A DNA stretch of 53,697 bases from Mycoplasmataceae bacterium (GTDB lineage Bacteria; Bacillota_I; Bacilli_A; Mycoplasmatales; Hepatoplasmataceae): the NCBI GenBank assembly GCA_030621645.1, contig JAUXHI010000002.1, forward strand, positions 1-53,697, read 5' to 3'. How positions within the stretch are numbered: position 1 is the first letter of the stretch; every line of letters begins with the position of its first letter. The translations under genes were made by a program, and so were the position numbers. This document shows, piece by piece, positions 18,426 to 27,971 of this stretch. Below the pieces are notes generated by a model, which saw only the letters and a program-made list of their open reading frames with translations, made no database searches and was not told the origin of the DNA.

Positions 18426-19976
18426 TTATACCTTTTCCCTGAATACAGATTTTGATATAAAGTCTTTTAAATTAAGTGCTAATGTAAATGATATTACTAT
18501 TAAAATTGACGTTAAATTTATGGTAGTAGCAAATAAGTTTTCTGATAATACAATTGAGAATGGGTTAAAAATTATAACCATTATTCACAACAACATGTAA
18601 ATGAAAGTATTCTTTAAGATATCATCATATAATCAAATTATTAATGAGAATATCACTACAGGAATATATACAAACAACACATTAAATAATATTGAGAATG
18701 ATGTATTTCAGGCAGTGTTGGTTATTGTTGTTAAATTTAAATATAGTTTCTTAGAAACATCTATGAACTCACTACCATTAATAAATGCAAATAAAACACC
18801 TGCTGAAAGAACTACTACTGAAACCATAACTAATATTCATCTTCCAGATTCATTAATTGTGTTCATAACTGAAATCCTGTCATCTCTTCTAAATCCATAT
18901 TGCAGACTTCAACATGGAACAATTAGTAATGTAGAAATTAGTGCTGATATTATTCCGCCTCATCAAACAATGTTGTAGAACACTAATGAAACCTCAATGG
19001 CAAATATAATAAGTGCTGTAGTGAATAAAGGGAGCAACTCACCTTTTCTTTTTATTGTGTAGAAAGAAATTATTGCCATAAATAATAATAAAATTAGAAT
19101 TGCATTAGCAGACATAAAGAATATTGTTGAAGCAGAAAGCAAAGCAAGAATTAGGTTTCTTGAACTAGTTTCTCTATCTAATGAATCATTATAAATAATT
19201 GATATTGCTATAAGCATAATGGCAGTGCCAATAAACATTCCATCATCTGGTTTTATATCTCTTATAAAAAAAGCAATTATAATCGTAAATATTATTGATA
19301 ACATTATTGACTTATATGTACCAATTTCTCTAACAGAGTGTTTTATTGCTAAAAACATTACTGCAATTGTTCATGTTGGAACTAGAGTTCCAACTAATTC
19401 TTCAACTGAAACATTTGAAAACTTAGATAGCATAGCTAAATCATAATAATATGTTTGGAAAATTGTGTATGCCTCTGAATTAGGTAAAGGTTTAAATTGC
19501 ATTTGACCTGTTGCCTCAGAAAGTTTAATTGTTTCATTGTAAATTAGTGAGTTATTATCAAATGTAGAAAACCCAGGTATGTAGTTTGCAAACGCTATAT
19601 ATGTAGCTGTTACTGCAACAAGTGAAAATATACCTACCAGACCCTTTAATACTGATTTATTAGCATATTGATTCCTTTTAGGAATTCAATATTTATAAAA
19701 CATAACTATTACTGATAAAAGAAGTATGTTTTTTACAATTATAGATCAATAATAAACTTTAACATCAACATTGAATAATATAAAAGGCGCTAAAGAAAGG
19801 AAGGTTGCTATTTGATAAGCAACAAATCCTACTGGCAATAATAATGTGTTCCTGTTCTTAAAATTGAATAGTCTAAGAACTATTCTTCCTAATATAATGA
19901 AACCTGCTATTGATATTATTAGTATCAACGATAGCATTAATATGTTATTTTGAGAAAAACTATTGAGTGTACCCAC
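18426..19976 (-). CDS. Polytopic membrane protein, possibly glycan-related
   Basis: This 516-residue protein of unknown family has about 11-13 predicted membrane helices and one large outside loop between helices 3 and 4 (about residues 117-195, with PNSEAYTIFQTYYYD). It starts with GTG at 19976; TATAAT lies exactly 6 bases before that GTG, so the mRNA is probably leaderless. It is followed at once by the DXD glycosyltransferase gene, which favours a role in polymerising or exporting a surface glycan, comparable in layout to Wzy or GT-C proteins, but no catalytic motif was recognised. Plus-strand frames opposite this gene are shadows. Confidence 0.65.
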
Positions 19977-19982
19977 ATTTTA

Positions 19983-19988
19983 ATTATA
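19983..19988 (-). promoter_or_regulatory. -10 box of the polytopic membrane-protein gene, leaderless arrangement
   Basis: TATAAT lies 6 bases before the GTG at 19976, back to back with the superoxide dismutase promoter. Confidence 0.45.
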
Positions 19989-20009
19989 GAGTAAGTCAAT
20001 GAGTTATAA

Positions 20010-20028
20010 TTATATTACAGGAGATAAA
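20010..20028 (+). promoter_or_regulatory. Promoter and ribosome site of the superoxide dismutase gene
   Basis: TTATAATTATATTACAGGAG supplies a -10 box 19 bases before the ATG and an AGGAG ribosome site 6 bases before it. This is a conventional leader, unlike the divergent gene. Confidence 0.6.
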
Positions 20029-20029
20029 A

Positions 20030-20650
20030 ATGGCATATAAAAGAGTTGAACTTAACTACAATTATGATGATCTTGAACCTTACATTGATAAAGAAACAAT
20101 GAAGATTCATTATGAAAATCACCATAAAGGATATGAAACAAAATTAAATGAACTTCTTAACGGAACTGTTTATGAAAAGAAGTTTAATATGTTATTAGAT
20201 TTAATGAAAAATTACCAAGAAATTGAAGAACCCGACCTTAGGGTTAAGGTTAGACAATTTGGTGGTGGGCTAATTAATCACAACTTTTTCTTTGCACACC
20301 TTAAAAAAGGCACAACATTAAAAGATGGGAATCTTAAGAAAGCCATTATTGATAAATATGGTAGTGTTGAAGAAATGATGAAACAGTTTGAAGAAAAATC
20401 TCTTTCATTATTTGGCTCAGGTTGAACATACTTAGTAGTAACCAAAACTGGTGAATTGAAGATTATTATGACATTCAATCAAGACAATCCTTGATTCTTA
20501 GGATTCAAACCTATATTCTGTTTAGATGTATGGGAGCATGCGTATTATCTAAAACATAATTCAGCAAGAGATATATATATTAAAGATTTTTGAAATGTAC
20601 TTGACTGAGAAAAAGCTAAAGAAAATTTTGAAACATTAAAAAATAGCTAA
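20030..20650 (+). CDS. sodA: Fe/Mn superoxide dismutase
   Basis: This 206-residue protein matches Fe/Mn SOD throughout and converts superoxide to oxygen and hydrogen peroxide in the cytosol. It has YDDLEPYIDKETMKIHYENHHKGYETKLN near the N-terminus and GGGLINHNFFFAHL, then FGSGWTYLVV and LDVWEHAYYL. All four metal ligands are visible: His27, His84, Asp166 and His170. Five Trp are TGA. It is the only plus-strand gene between 0.2 and 50 kb and is followed by insertion-sequence debris. Most Mycoplasma lack SOD, although haemotropic species and Acholeplasma have it. Mn versus Fe use cannot be told here. Confidence 0.93.
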
Positions 20651-20679
20651 ATTAAACTAACCCAGTAAAAAATGAGTAA

Positions 20680-20835
20680 ACATTTACCAAAAGAAATTTA
20701 AATACTAGGCCTTTGTTAAGTTTCGGAAATATGAAAAATAGAATGAAAGAAACTAAAATTGACTATAATGAAGTTAGATTTCAAGGTGGATTAAAAAATA
20801 TGACACCGCATGAATATGAGGTGTCATATCAATAA
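20680..20835 (+). pseudogene. IS3-family transposase C-terminal remnant
   Basis: An open stretch of about 50 codons ends in SFGNMKNRM..., YNEVRFQGGLKNMTPHEYE and stop. This is the recognisable C-terminus of IS3/IS150-type transposases: FFG..K, then YN..R....L...TP.EY. The catalytic DDE core is absent, a stop lies just upstream, and there is no start, so it is a relic. TGACACC and GGTGTCA in its end could also form a hairpin. Confidence 0.7.
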
Positions 20836-20841
20836 TAAATC

Positions 20842-20886
20842 ACTAACCAGAATAGTGGAAATTATTGTCCACTTTTGCTGGTTAGT
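20842..20886. terminator. Strong bidirectional hairpin between sod and ptsH
   Basis: ACTAACCAG and CTGGTTAGT form the outer stem and AGTGGA/TCCACT the inner stem. Its two halves look like facing IS ends, but between convergent genes it probably serves as a terminator. Confidence 0.5.
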
Positions 20887-20902
20887 TTAATTTAGCTATT
20901 TT

Positions 20903-21163
20903 TTATATCAATTTGTTTTTGATCATTAAATCTTTAAGAGATTGTAATGCTTGTTCTTCATCAGAACCAACTGCAAAGATTGTAATCTCTTCTCCGTTTT
21001 TGACACCTAATGCCATAACTCCCATTATAGACTTCAAATTCCCTTTTTTGTTTTCTTTAGAAATTGTTATTTCAGATTCATATTTTGCTGCTTCAACAAC
21101 AAGCAATGATGCTGGCCTAGCATGTATTCCTAGCGGATCTTTAATAATAAATTTTCTTTCCAT
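20903..21163 (-). CDS. ptsH: Phosphocarrier protein HPr
   Basis: This 86-residue HPr relays phosphate from enzyme I to sugar-specific EIIA domains. The phospho-accepting His14 is in LGIHARPAS and the regulatory serine is in LKSIMGVMAL (Ser45). Its AAGGAG ribosome site overlaps the crr stop codon, 2 bases before its own gene begins, so crr and ptsH are coupled. Confidence 0.96.
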   Translation of the reverse strand: MERKFIIKDPLGIHARPASLLVVEAAKYESEITISKENKKGNLKSIMGVMALGVKNGEEITIFAVGSDEEQALQSLKDLMIKNKLI

Positions 21164-21165
21164 AT

Positions 21166-21630
21166 TTACTCCTTAATTAACTTAATTAATTGATCCCCAA
21201 CTTTTATACTGCCAGATGCAATTTCAACAATCTTCCACCCATCAAATGATGAAGTTGGAAAGATTATCATAGTATCAGTTGACACATTATTTGATTTTAA
21301 AACATCAAGATCAACATTAACTAATTTATCTCCAACAGAAAGAGTTTGCCCCTGTTTGGATTTGATCAAGAAACCTTCTCCCTTTAGATTTATAGTATCA
21401 ATTCCAATATGAATTAAAACTTCAAATCCTTCATGGTGTTTAATCCCAAATGCATGACCTGTTGGAAATGCTACTAATATTTCACCATCAATTGGAGATA
21501 CAAAGTTGCCATTTTTAGGTATGACAGCAACTCCTTCTCCCATTATTTTTTGTGCAAAAACAGGATCATCTACTTGTTCTATATTTTTTACAACACCATC
21601 TACTGGTGATTTAATTATTGCTTCTTTCAT
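21166..21630 (-). CDS. crr: PTS glucose-type EIIA
   Basis: This 154-residue EIIA-Glc accepts phosphate from HPr and passes it to EIIB. It has SPVDGVV at the start, SPIDGEI, and the two active-site histidines: His59 (PTGHAFG) and the phosphorylated His74 (EVLIHIGIDTINLKGEGF). It is a free-standing protein, which matches the EIICB protein at 50.3 kb that lacks its own EIIA. TATAAT lies 8 bases before the ATG, in the 17-base gap after ptsI, so crr-ptsH may be transcribed separately as a near-leaderless mRNA. Confidence 0.95.
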   Translation of the reverse strand: MKEAIIKSPVDGVVKNIEQVDDPVFAQKIMGEGVAVIPKNGNFVSPIDGEILVAFPTGHAFGIKHHEGFEVLIHIGIDTINLKGEGFLIKSKQGQTLSVGDKLVNVDLDVLKSNNVSTDTMIIFPTSSFDGWKIVEIASGSIKVGDQLIKLIKE

Positions 21631-21638
21631 ATAAGTTT

Positions 21639-21644
21639 ATTATA
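21639..21644 (-). promoter_or_regulatory. -10 box of crr, near-leaderless
   Basis: TATAAT lies 8 bases before the crr ATG, between ptsI and crr. Confidence 0.4.
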
Positions 21645-21646
21645 CT

Positions 21647-23371
21647 TTATAGATTAATATTATGTTCTACAAAAAACTTATTGATTCTAGTTTTGACTTC
21701 TTCTTCTGTTTCTAAATCTAATATATCACTAACAAGTAAAGAAGCAGCATTTTTATCTGTTTCTGATATTACTCTTCTAATATTTAATATTGAACTTGAA
21801 GACATTGAAAATTCATCAAGCCCCATTCCAACAAATACTGGAGCCAACATTGGTTCTCCAGCCAATTCCCCACATATTGCAGTTCATTTTCCTGCTTTAT
21901 GTGATTCAGTTATAACCGTATTAATAAATCTCAAAATTGAAGGATTAAATGGTTGATATAGATAAGAAACACTTGGAGACATTCTGTCAGCCGCAAATGT
22001 GTATTGCAATAAGTCATTTGTACCTATAGACATAAAGTCAACATGTTTTGCAAACTTGTCTGCCAGCGCTACAACAGAAGGTATTTCAACCATTATCCCT
22101 AATTGATATTCCCCTATTTTAACTCCCTCTGCTTCTAATTCTATTTCAAGTCTTTTAAATTCACCCTTAACCTTTAAAAATTCATCAATAGTAGCTATCA
22201 TTGGTATGTTAATGGCTAACTTTCCATATATAGAAGCTTTTAAAAGTGCTCTAAATTGAGTTTCTAAAACTTCCTTATTATCAAGTTGCATTCTTATTGC
22301 TCTGTATCCTAAAAATGGGTTTTCTTCTTTTGGGAATTTATAATAATTTAATGTTTTATCTCCGCCAATATCTAAAGTTCTAATCACAACTGTATGTTCT
22401 GTTTTTTCTAAAACTGTTTTATATGCTTCTAGTTGTTCTTCTTCTGTTGGTCATGATTGTGCGCCCATGTATAAAAATTCAGTTCTAAATAGTCCGACAC
22501 CATCTGCGCTAACTGAAATGGCTCCCTCAAGATCATGGACAGAACCAATATTCGCAGCTACTTTAGTTTTTCATCCATCTTTGGATACTGTTTCTTTATC
22601 AATAAATGTTTTTTCAAGTTCTATTTTTTTATTAAACTTAATTTCTTTTTCTTCAAACTCAATAACAGTTTCTTCAGAAGGGTTAATTATTATATCTCCA
22701 GTAGAACCATCCATTAATATAGTACTGTTTGGTTCTATTTTTTTTATTGATTCCCCAACACCAACTATTGCAGGTATCATTAATGTTCTTGCCATTATTG
22801 TAGAATGAGAAGTTCTTCCTCCAATTTCAGTAATAAATCCTTTTACATATTTAGGATCTAATTGTGAAGTTTCTGATGGAGTCAAATCATAAGCAACAAT
22901 AATAACTGGTTCATTAATTAATGTTAAATCTTGTATTTCAATATCATCAACTATTTTAATAAGTCTAGTTGTTACATCAGAAATGTCAGCTTCTCTTTCT
23001 TTCATATATTCATCATCCATTGATAAGAATATTTGTTTAAAAATTTCTGCTATAGTTTGAATTGCGAAACTTGCATTAATTTTTTCATTTTTAATCATTG
23101 TTTCAATTTGAAGTTGCATTTCAGGGTCTTTTAATATCTGAATATGTGCATCAAAAATTTGTGCTTTCTCTTCTCCTAATTTTTTTGCAGTAGTTTCTCT
23201 TAATTTTAAGATTTGTTTTTCTGCTGTTAAATTTGCATCAGTTAATTTTGATAATTGTTCTTCAACATTTACATTATCAATTTTTTTAACAGTAAAATTA
23301 TTATAAGACAAAACAAAAGACTTAGCTTTGGCAATTCCTGAAGATGCTTGTTTACCTAGTAGTTTTTTCAT
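21647..23371 (-). CDS. ptsI: PTS enzyme I
   Basis: This 574-residue enzyme I takes phosphate from phosphoenolpyruvate and gives it to HPr. The N-terminal swivelling domain carries the active-site His189 in [14 protein letters not shown]. The barrel domain shows [50 protein letters not shown] and the catalytic Cys in TAICGELAG. It lies downstream of tRNA-Gly on the same strand and upstream of crr and ptsH. Confidence 0.97.
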
Positions 23372-23416
23372 ATTCTTTTTACAAATACTAATTATTATTT
23401 ATTATTTCTAAAAAAA

Positions 23417-23492
23417 TGGAGCGAGTGAAGGGAATCGAACCCTCGTCATCTGGTTGGAAGCCAGAGGTAATGAGCCATTATACGACACTCGC
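23417..23492 (-). tRNA. tRNA-Gly(TCC)
   Basis: The cloverleaf has acceptor GCGAGTG, anticodon loop CTTCCAA and an encoded CCA followed by TTTTTTT. It lies between cls and ptsI on the same strand. Confidence 0.95.
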
Positions 23493-23517
23493 AAGTTCCA
23501 ATATTATTATACTAAAA

Positions 23518-24945
23518 TTACAAGATTGGAGATAAAAGTTTTATCACTTTACTTCATGAAGTTTTAATGATTCCTCAATTTTTTGATGAAGAAGTTTCTT
23601 TATATGAATTAGCTTTATATATTTCAAATTCTTTATTTAATTTTGTAAATAAAATTTCATCTTTAACATAGATATTAGTTTCATAGTTATAGTATATTGC
23701 TCTGTAATCAAGGTTTGAAGTACCAATTATCATTTGGCTATCATCAAAAAGATACATTTTTGTATGAGTGAAAATGTTGTTTGTTCTAAAGAATTTAATC
23801 CCTTTGGAGATTGAGTCTTCTACAAAGTAACTACCTATTTGATGAGGTAATTTTTTGTCATATTTACCAGAAATAATTATTTCAACATTAACTCCTCTTT
23901 TAACCGCTTTTGCAAGTTCATCATTAAGTATTTGCGGAATTATATAATATGGAGTAACAATTTTGACAGTGTGTTTTGCTTGCAAAATATAACTTAATAA
24001 TCTGTTAAGAAAAACTGGCTCATCAATATTAGGTCCATCAGCTTCTACAAAAGCTGTAATTTTTTCATCTATAGGTGCTGTTTTAACAAATGAATATGAT
24101 TCATTTGTTAAAATTGAAAGTTGTGAATAAAATTCATTAGCCAAATTTCCAATTAACTCTCCTTTTATTAAAAAGGCTAAATCAAATCAAGATCCATACT
24201 TTGGAGTTAATGATGCATAATTATCACCAATGTTTGCCCCACCTATGAATGCAATTTTATTATCTATAATTACAAATTTATTATGTGTTCTAAAATTCAT
24301 TTGTCCTGATGGAACTAATAAATTTTGTTCACCGAATTCATAGAATTGAATTCCTGCTTCCTTTATTTCTTCATATGCTTCATCAGGCGTTCAAACATTT
24401 CCAATAAAATCAGTTACTATTATTATTTTAACTCCCTCTTTCTTTTTTTTAAGTAAAGATTCTTTAATCTTCTTTCAAATAATTCCATCTGAAATAATAA
24501 AGTATTGAATATGTATAAATTCTTTAGCAGCTAAAATTTCTTTTATTAAAGTGTTATATAAAATATTAATATTAAAAATTGGTTCTATACTTGAACCAGT
24601 TGTTAAATTAAGATCTACATCTTGTGCCTTTTTTAATGATGATGAACCACGTATAAATTTTCATGTATTTCTGGGGACTCATGCTCCTCTGAAATATAAG
24701 AATGAAGCAGCTATTGGAGATAGAATGAATGCTATAGTTCATGAGAACTTAGTTAAAAAATCTGATCTTCTATAATGTATTGCGTATCCTCATGGCACTA
24801 TGCCAATTAGATACCCTGCTAACATATATGATGTCCCTGCAATATTATAATTGTATTGAAATAACACAACGGGAACTGTAATGAAAATTACTATTAAAAA
24901 TAGTACTCACAGTATTCCTATTTTTCCTTTAAAATTTTTGCTCAT
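23518..24945 (-). CDS. cls: Cardiolipin synthase
   Basis: This 475-residue membrane phospholipase-D-type enzyme condenses two phosphatidylglycerols into cardiolipin. Two N-terminal membrane segments (about residues 10-28 and 34-52) and a third hydrophobic stretch precede two HKD motifs: FRTHNKFVIIDNKIAFIGGANIG and IFTHTKMYLFDDSQMIIGTSNLDYRA. The C-terminus ends in a Lys/Leu-rich helix after several TGA Trp codons. The ATG lies only 12 bases after the CCA end of tRNA-Ser, so a tRNA 3' cut would leave a very short leader. Confidence 0.93.
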
Positions 24946-24957
24946 AATTATTAAAAA

Positions 24958-25046
24958 TGGCGGGTCAGACAGGATTCGAACCTGCGAATGCTTGCGCAAC
25001 TACCTCCTTAGCAGAGAGGCCTCTTAACCAACTTGAGTACTGACCC
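24958..25046 (-). tRNA. tRNA-Ser(GCT)
   Basis: This is a class II tRNA with a long variable arm, acceptor GGGTCAG, anticodon loop CTGCTAA and an encoded CCA. It lies between mgtE and cls. Confidence 0.95.
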
Positions 25047-25058
25047 AGAATAGTCTAT

Positions 25059-26618
25059 CTATGATAAACTAAATATTAATGTGTTCATACTTATGGACAA
25101 ATTGCTAAATGCACTTGGCCCATCACTTGGCGGCGGTCCAAAGTATCCGCTGTTTGCTAGTGGCACAAATATTACTGTTGTAATTCCTAAGTACACTGCA
25201 AATGTAATTATATCAATAATGGTTGTTTGCATTGGACCTGAAATAATAGCTCCATCTAGTTTAAACTTATGTGCAATTATAGGTATCACGACACCAAGTA
25301 AATTACCAACAATAATTGCTGTTGAGAATGAGAATGAAGCAATTCCTGCTATTATAAATAATCAATTTCATAAGAATGCATCAGCCATCCCTAAATAACC
25401 AAACATTGCCCAAATAATGAATGTTCTGAATAATGCAGTAACCCCAGCTGTTATACCCATGTAAACTCCTGTTGTGGTTTCTTTTATTATTGCTCTACCA
25501 TAATTTTCGCTTGTTACTTCTCCCAAAGCCAATGCCCGAACTAATGTTGCGGACGTCTGGGAACCAGTGTTCCCTGCTGCATCATTTATTGATGAAGAAA
25601 CAGAAATAGCTGTTGAGAATGCCAATGTTACCAATGTAGTGATTGTTAATGTCCCAATAGAAGTTTCGTCACCAGCTCAAAAACCTGTTCCTGTTCATAT
25701 CGCTTGGAAGCCAGTAATGATTATTTGAGTAAAGGATCCAATAACAATTAGTAATACGATTCAGAATACTCTTGATTTAAAAAGTTCTCATGCTGAAATT
25801 TCCATATATGGTTTTTCATATGCAACAACTGAAGCTCTATCTACATAGGCTTCATCTAAATTATTAAATCTTTCAATTATATCTTCAGATTCAATAGCAC
25901 CTATTTGCTTCCCTGAAGAAGAAACAATTGGAACTGATGGAATATCATATTCCAACAATAATTCTTTAGCATTATCAATATAATCATTTGTAGTCAATGC
26001 ATTAATTTTTATAGTGAATGTAGAAACCTTTTGAGCATCTTTAGCAGTGAATAACGAATAGGTTTTTATATAACCTACAAATATGTTTTTTGAATCATGA
26101 ACAAAAATATTACCAACGATTTCCTTTTCGCCATCTTTAATTTTTTTCTTTAAATCTTCTTTTGCTTGCTTAATAGTTGATGAATTTTTTATTGAAACAA
26201 AGTCAATGTTCATATTGAAACCAATAGAGCCTTGTTTATATTTTAAAACTGAGTTTAGTTTTTTTCTTGTTTCCAGGTTAACAACATCAAGAATTTTTAA
26301 AACAATATTTTCTGGAAGTTCTTCCAGAATATCAACTGTTTCATCAACATATAAAATTTTAAACATTTCATTAATTTCTTCATCAGAAAAGGCGTTTATT
26401 ATTTTTTCTTGTTTTTCAGTACTAAGCTCATCAAATAATTCTGATGCTTGTTGTTGTTTTAATTGTCTAATTAATAATAATGTGTCTGATAAAGGTCAAT
26501 CTTCAATAAATAGATATAAATCTCTAGGGTGAAAAAGGTCAGCAATTTTTCTTACTTTACCAACTTGTTTTTCATTTACGTATTGTTTAAGTGCCTGAAG
26601 TAATTTTTTATCTTCCAT
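25059..26618 (-). CDS. mgtE: MgtE-family magnesium channel
   Basis: This 519-residue MgtE is a Mg2+ channel. In order it has the helical N domain (about 1-135, with DLFHPRDLYLFIEDWP and STEKQEKIINAFSDEEINEMFK), two CBS domains (about 140-265), a plug helix and five membrane helices (from about residue 290), with AFSTAISVSSSINDAAGNTGSQTSATLVRALALGE as the conserved pore-lining segment. The N and CBS domains close the channel when cytosolic Mg2+ is high. Its start is 4 bases before the deoD stop. Confidence 0.95.
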
Positions 26619-26622
26619 AGTC

Positions 26623-27342
26623 CTAAATTTCTTCTACAATAGAAAGAACTAAATCGAACATATCAACAAAAGCTGTTCTTCTTTCATCTGCAGGTAATTC
26701 TTGCTTTTTAGCAATATGATCGCCAACAGTTAAAACTGTTAAAGCTTTTTTATTTAAAGCATTAGCTATTACATAAAGGGCATATGCTTCCATTTCAGCT
26801 CCTAGGATATTTCTTTCCTCAAATCAGTCCATAGATTTAATATTATGTGTTTGATAAAATCACATTGATGAATGTATTTTCCCATTAACTGATTTATTTG
26901 AAAGATTTAGTTCTTTAACTTTTCTAGTTGCAATTTCTATTAATTCTTTATCAGCAGAAGCAGTGTCTTTTTCTTCTCCAAAAGCTGCTCCATAATTAGA
27001 TTCTGTTCATGCTTCCTCTGCAATAATAATATCTAATAGATTTAAATTTTTAGAGTATGCTCCAGCAGAACCAAATCTTATAATTGTTTCTACATCATAA
27101 GATTTATAAAGTTCATAGGCATAAATACCAATTGATTCCATTCCCATACCATGCCCCATTACAGTTATTGTTTTGCCAGATGGCGTGTTCCCTGTAAAGA
27201 CAAACATATTTCTAATTGAATTTACTTTTTTAATATCAGTTAGAAAAGTTTCAGCAAAAAGCTGAGCTCTAAGTGGATCTCCGGCCATTAAAACAATTTT
27301 TGCTATATCTTCTTTATTAGCTGTCATATGTGGTGTTGCCAT
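26623..27342 (-). CDS. deoD: Purine nucleoside phosphorylase, DeoD type
   Basis: This 239-residue PNP cleaves purine nucleosides to base and ribose-1-P for salvage. The start has ATPHMTANKEDIAKIVLMAGDPLRAQLFAETFL, with GDPLRA in the phosphate site; VMGHGMGMESIGIYAYELYK, RFGSAGAY and AEMEAYALYVIANALNKKALTVLTVGDHI follow. Its ATG comes directly after the cdaA stop codon (TAAATG) and its end adjoins mgtE. Confidence 0.95.
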
Positions 27343-27933
27343 TTAGTTTCCTCATTCCTTTGAAAGTTCTGTATATAATACAGAAATTTTTGCTACTCTT
27401 CATGTTCCTGATCTAAAGAATGTTACTTTTTGAGTTTCTTCTGAAACAACAATCACTAATGCTGAAGATTCTTCAGACAAACTTAATGCCGATCTGTGTC
27501 TTGTCCCAAATGTTTTAGGTATTTTTTTATTTTCAGATAATTTTGTAATGAAAACTGACGCTTTAGATAATCTGCCGTTTTTAATAACAATTGCTCCATC
27601 ATGTAAAGGTGATTTTTTATTAAAAATTGCTTCAATAATTTTCCCATTAATTACTGAATCCATTGGTTCTGAATCAACAATAAAAGGAGTAACAGAATTT
27701 TTATTATCAATAATTATTGTTGCTCCTGTTTTAATTTTTCTTAAATTTAAAATAGCTTTTTCTACTTCTTTAATAACAATTTTTCTATCAATATTTTTGT
27801 TTTCAGGATGGAAAATATATTTAAGGATTAAAATTATTTTTGAAAAAACTTTGTGTCCTAACGCAGAGAAAATAATAATCACTGAGATTATTATCCAAAA
27901 TGAAGGCTGTCTTAAAAAAGTAGTTGAATCCAT
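27343..27933 (-). CDS. cdaA: Diadenylate cyclase (DisA_N domain)
   Basis: This 196-residue protein makes cyclic di-AMP from two ATP. The catalytic motifs are present: SPLHDGAIVI (Asp112-Gly-Ala114) and GTRHRSALSLSE (Arg145-His-Arg147). Only one membrane helix (about residues 11-40) precedes the DAC domain, while CdaA of Firmicutes has three. It lacks the CdaR-binding arrangement seen there. A degenerate GGDEF/EAL membrane protein lies directly upstream and deoD directly downstream. With gdpP and ktrB in the window it forms a c-di-AMP/K+ set. It has no clear Shine-Dalgarno sequence; TATAAT lies 19 bases upstream. Confidence 0.92.
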
Positions 27934-27971
27934 AATTTTATTTTACAAAATAATTATAAAGGAAAAGGAAC

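Larger units (their letters stand above)
20640..20893. repeat. Inverted repeats flanking transposase debris
   Basis: The string AAAAATAGCTAAATTAAACT, continuing AACC, occurs at the sod stop codon on the plus strand and again in inverse at 20870-20897 after ptsH. Both copies run into related motifs (AACCCAGTAAAA; AACCAGCAAAAGTGGACA). The last three sod codons are inside the repeat. The arms look like insertion-sequence ends around a dead element. Confidence 0.5.

Noticed and set aside
18325-18978. Two adjacent plus-strand reading frames of about 91 and 125 codons
   Set aside because: They lie opposite the polytopic membrane-protein gene on the minus strand, have no ribosome site, and their Ile/Phe/Asn composition mirrors the reverse of membrane helices.
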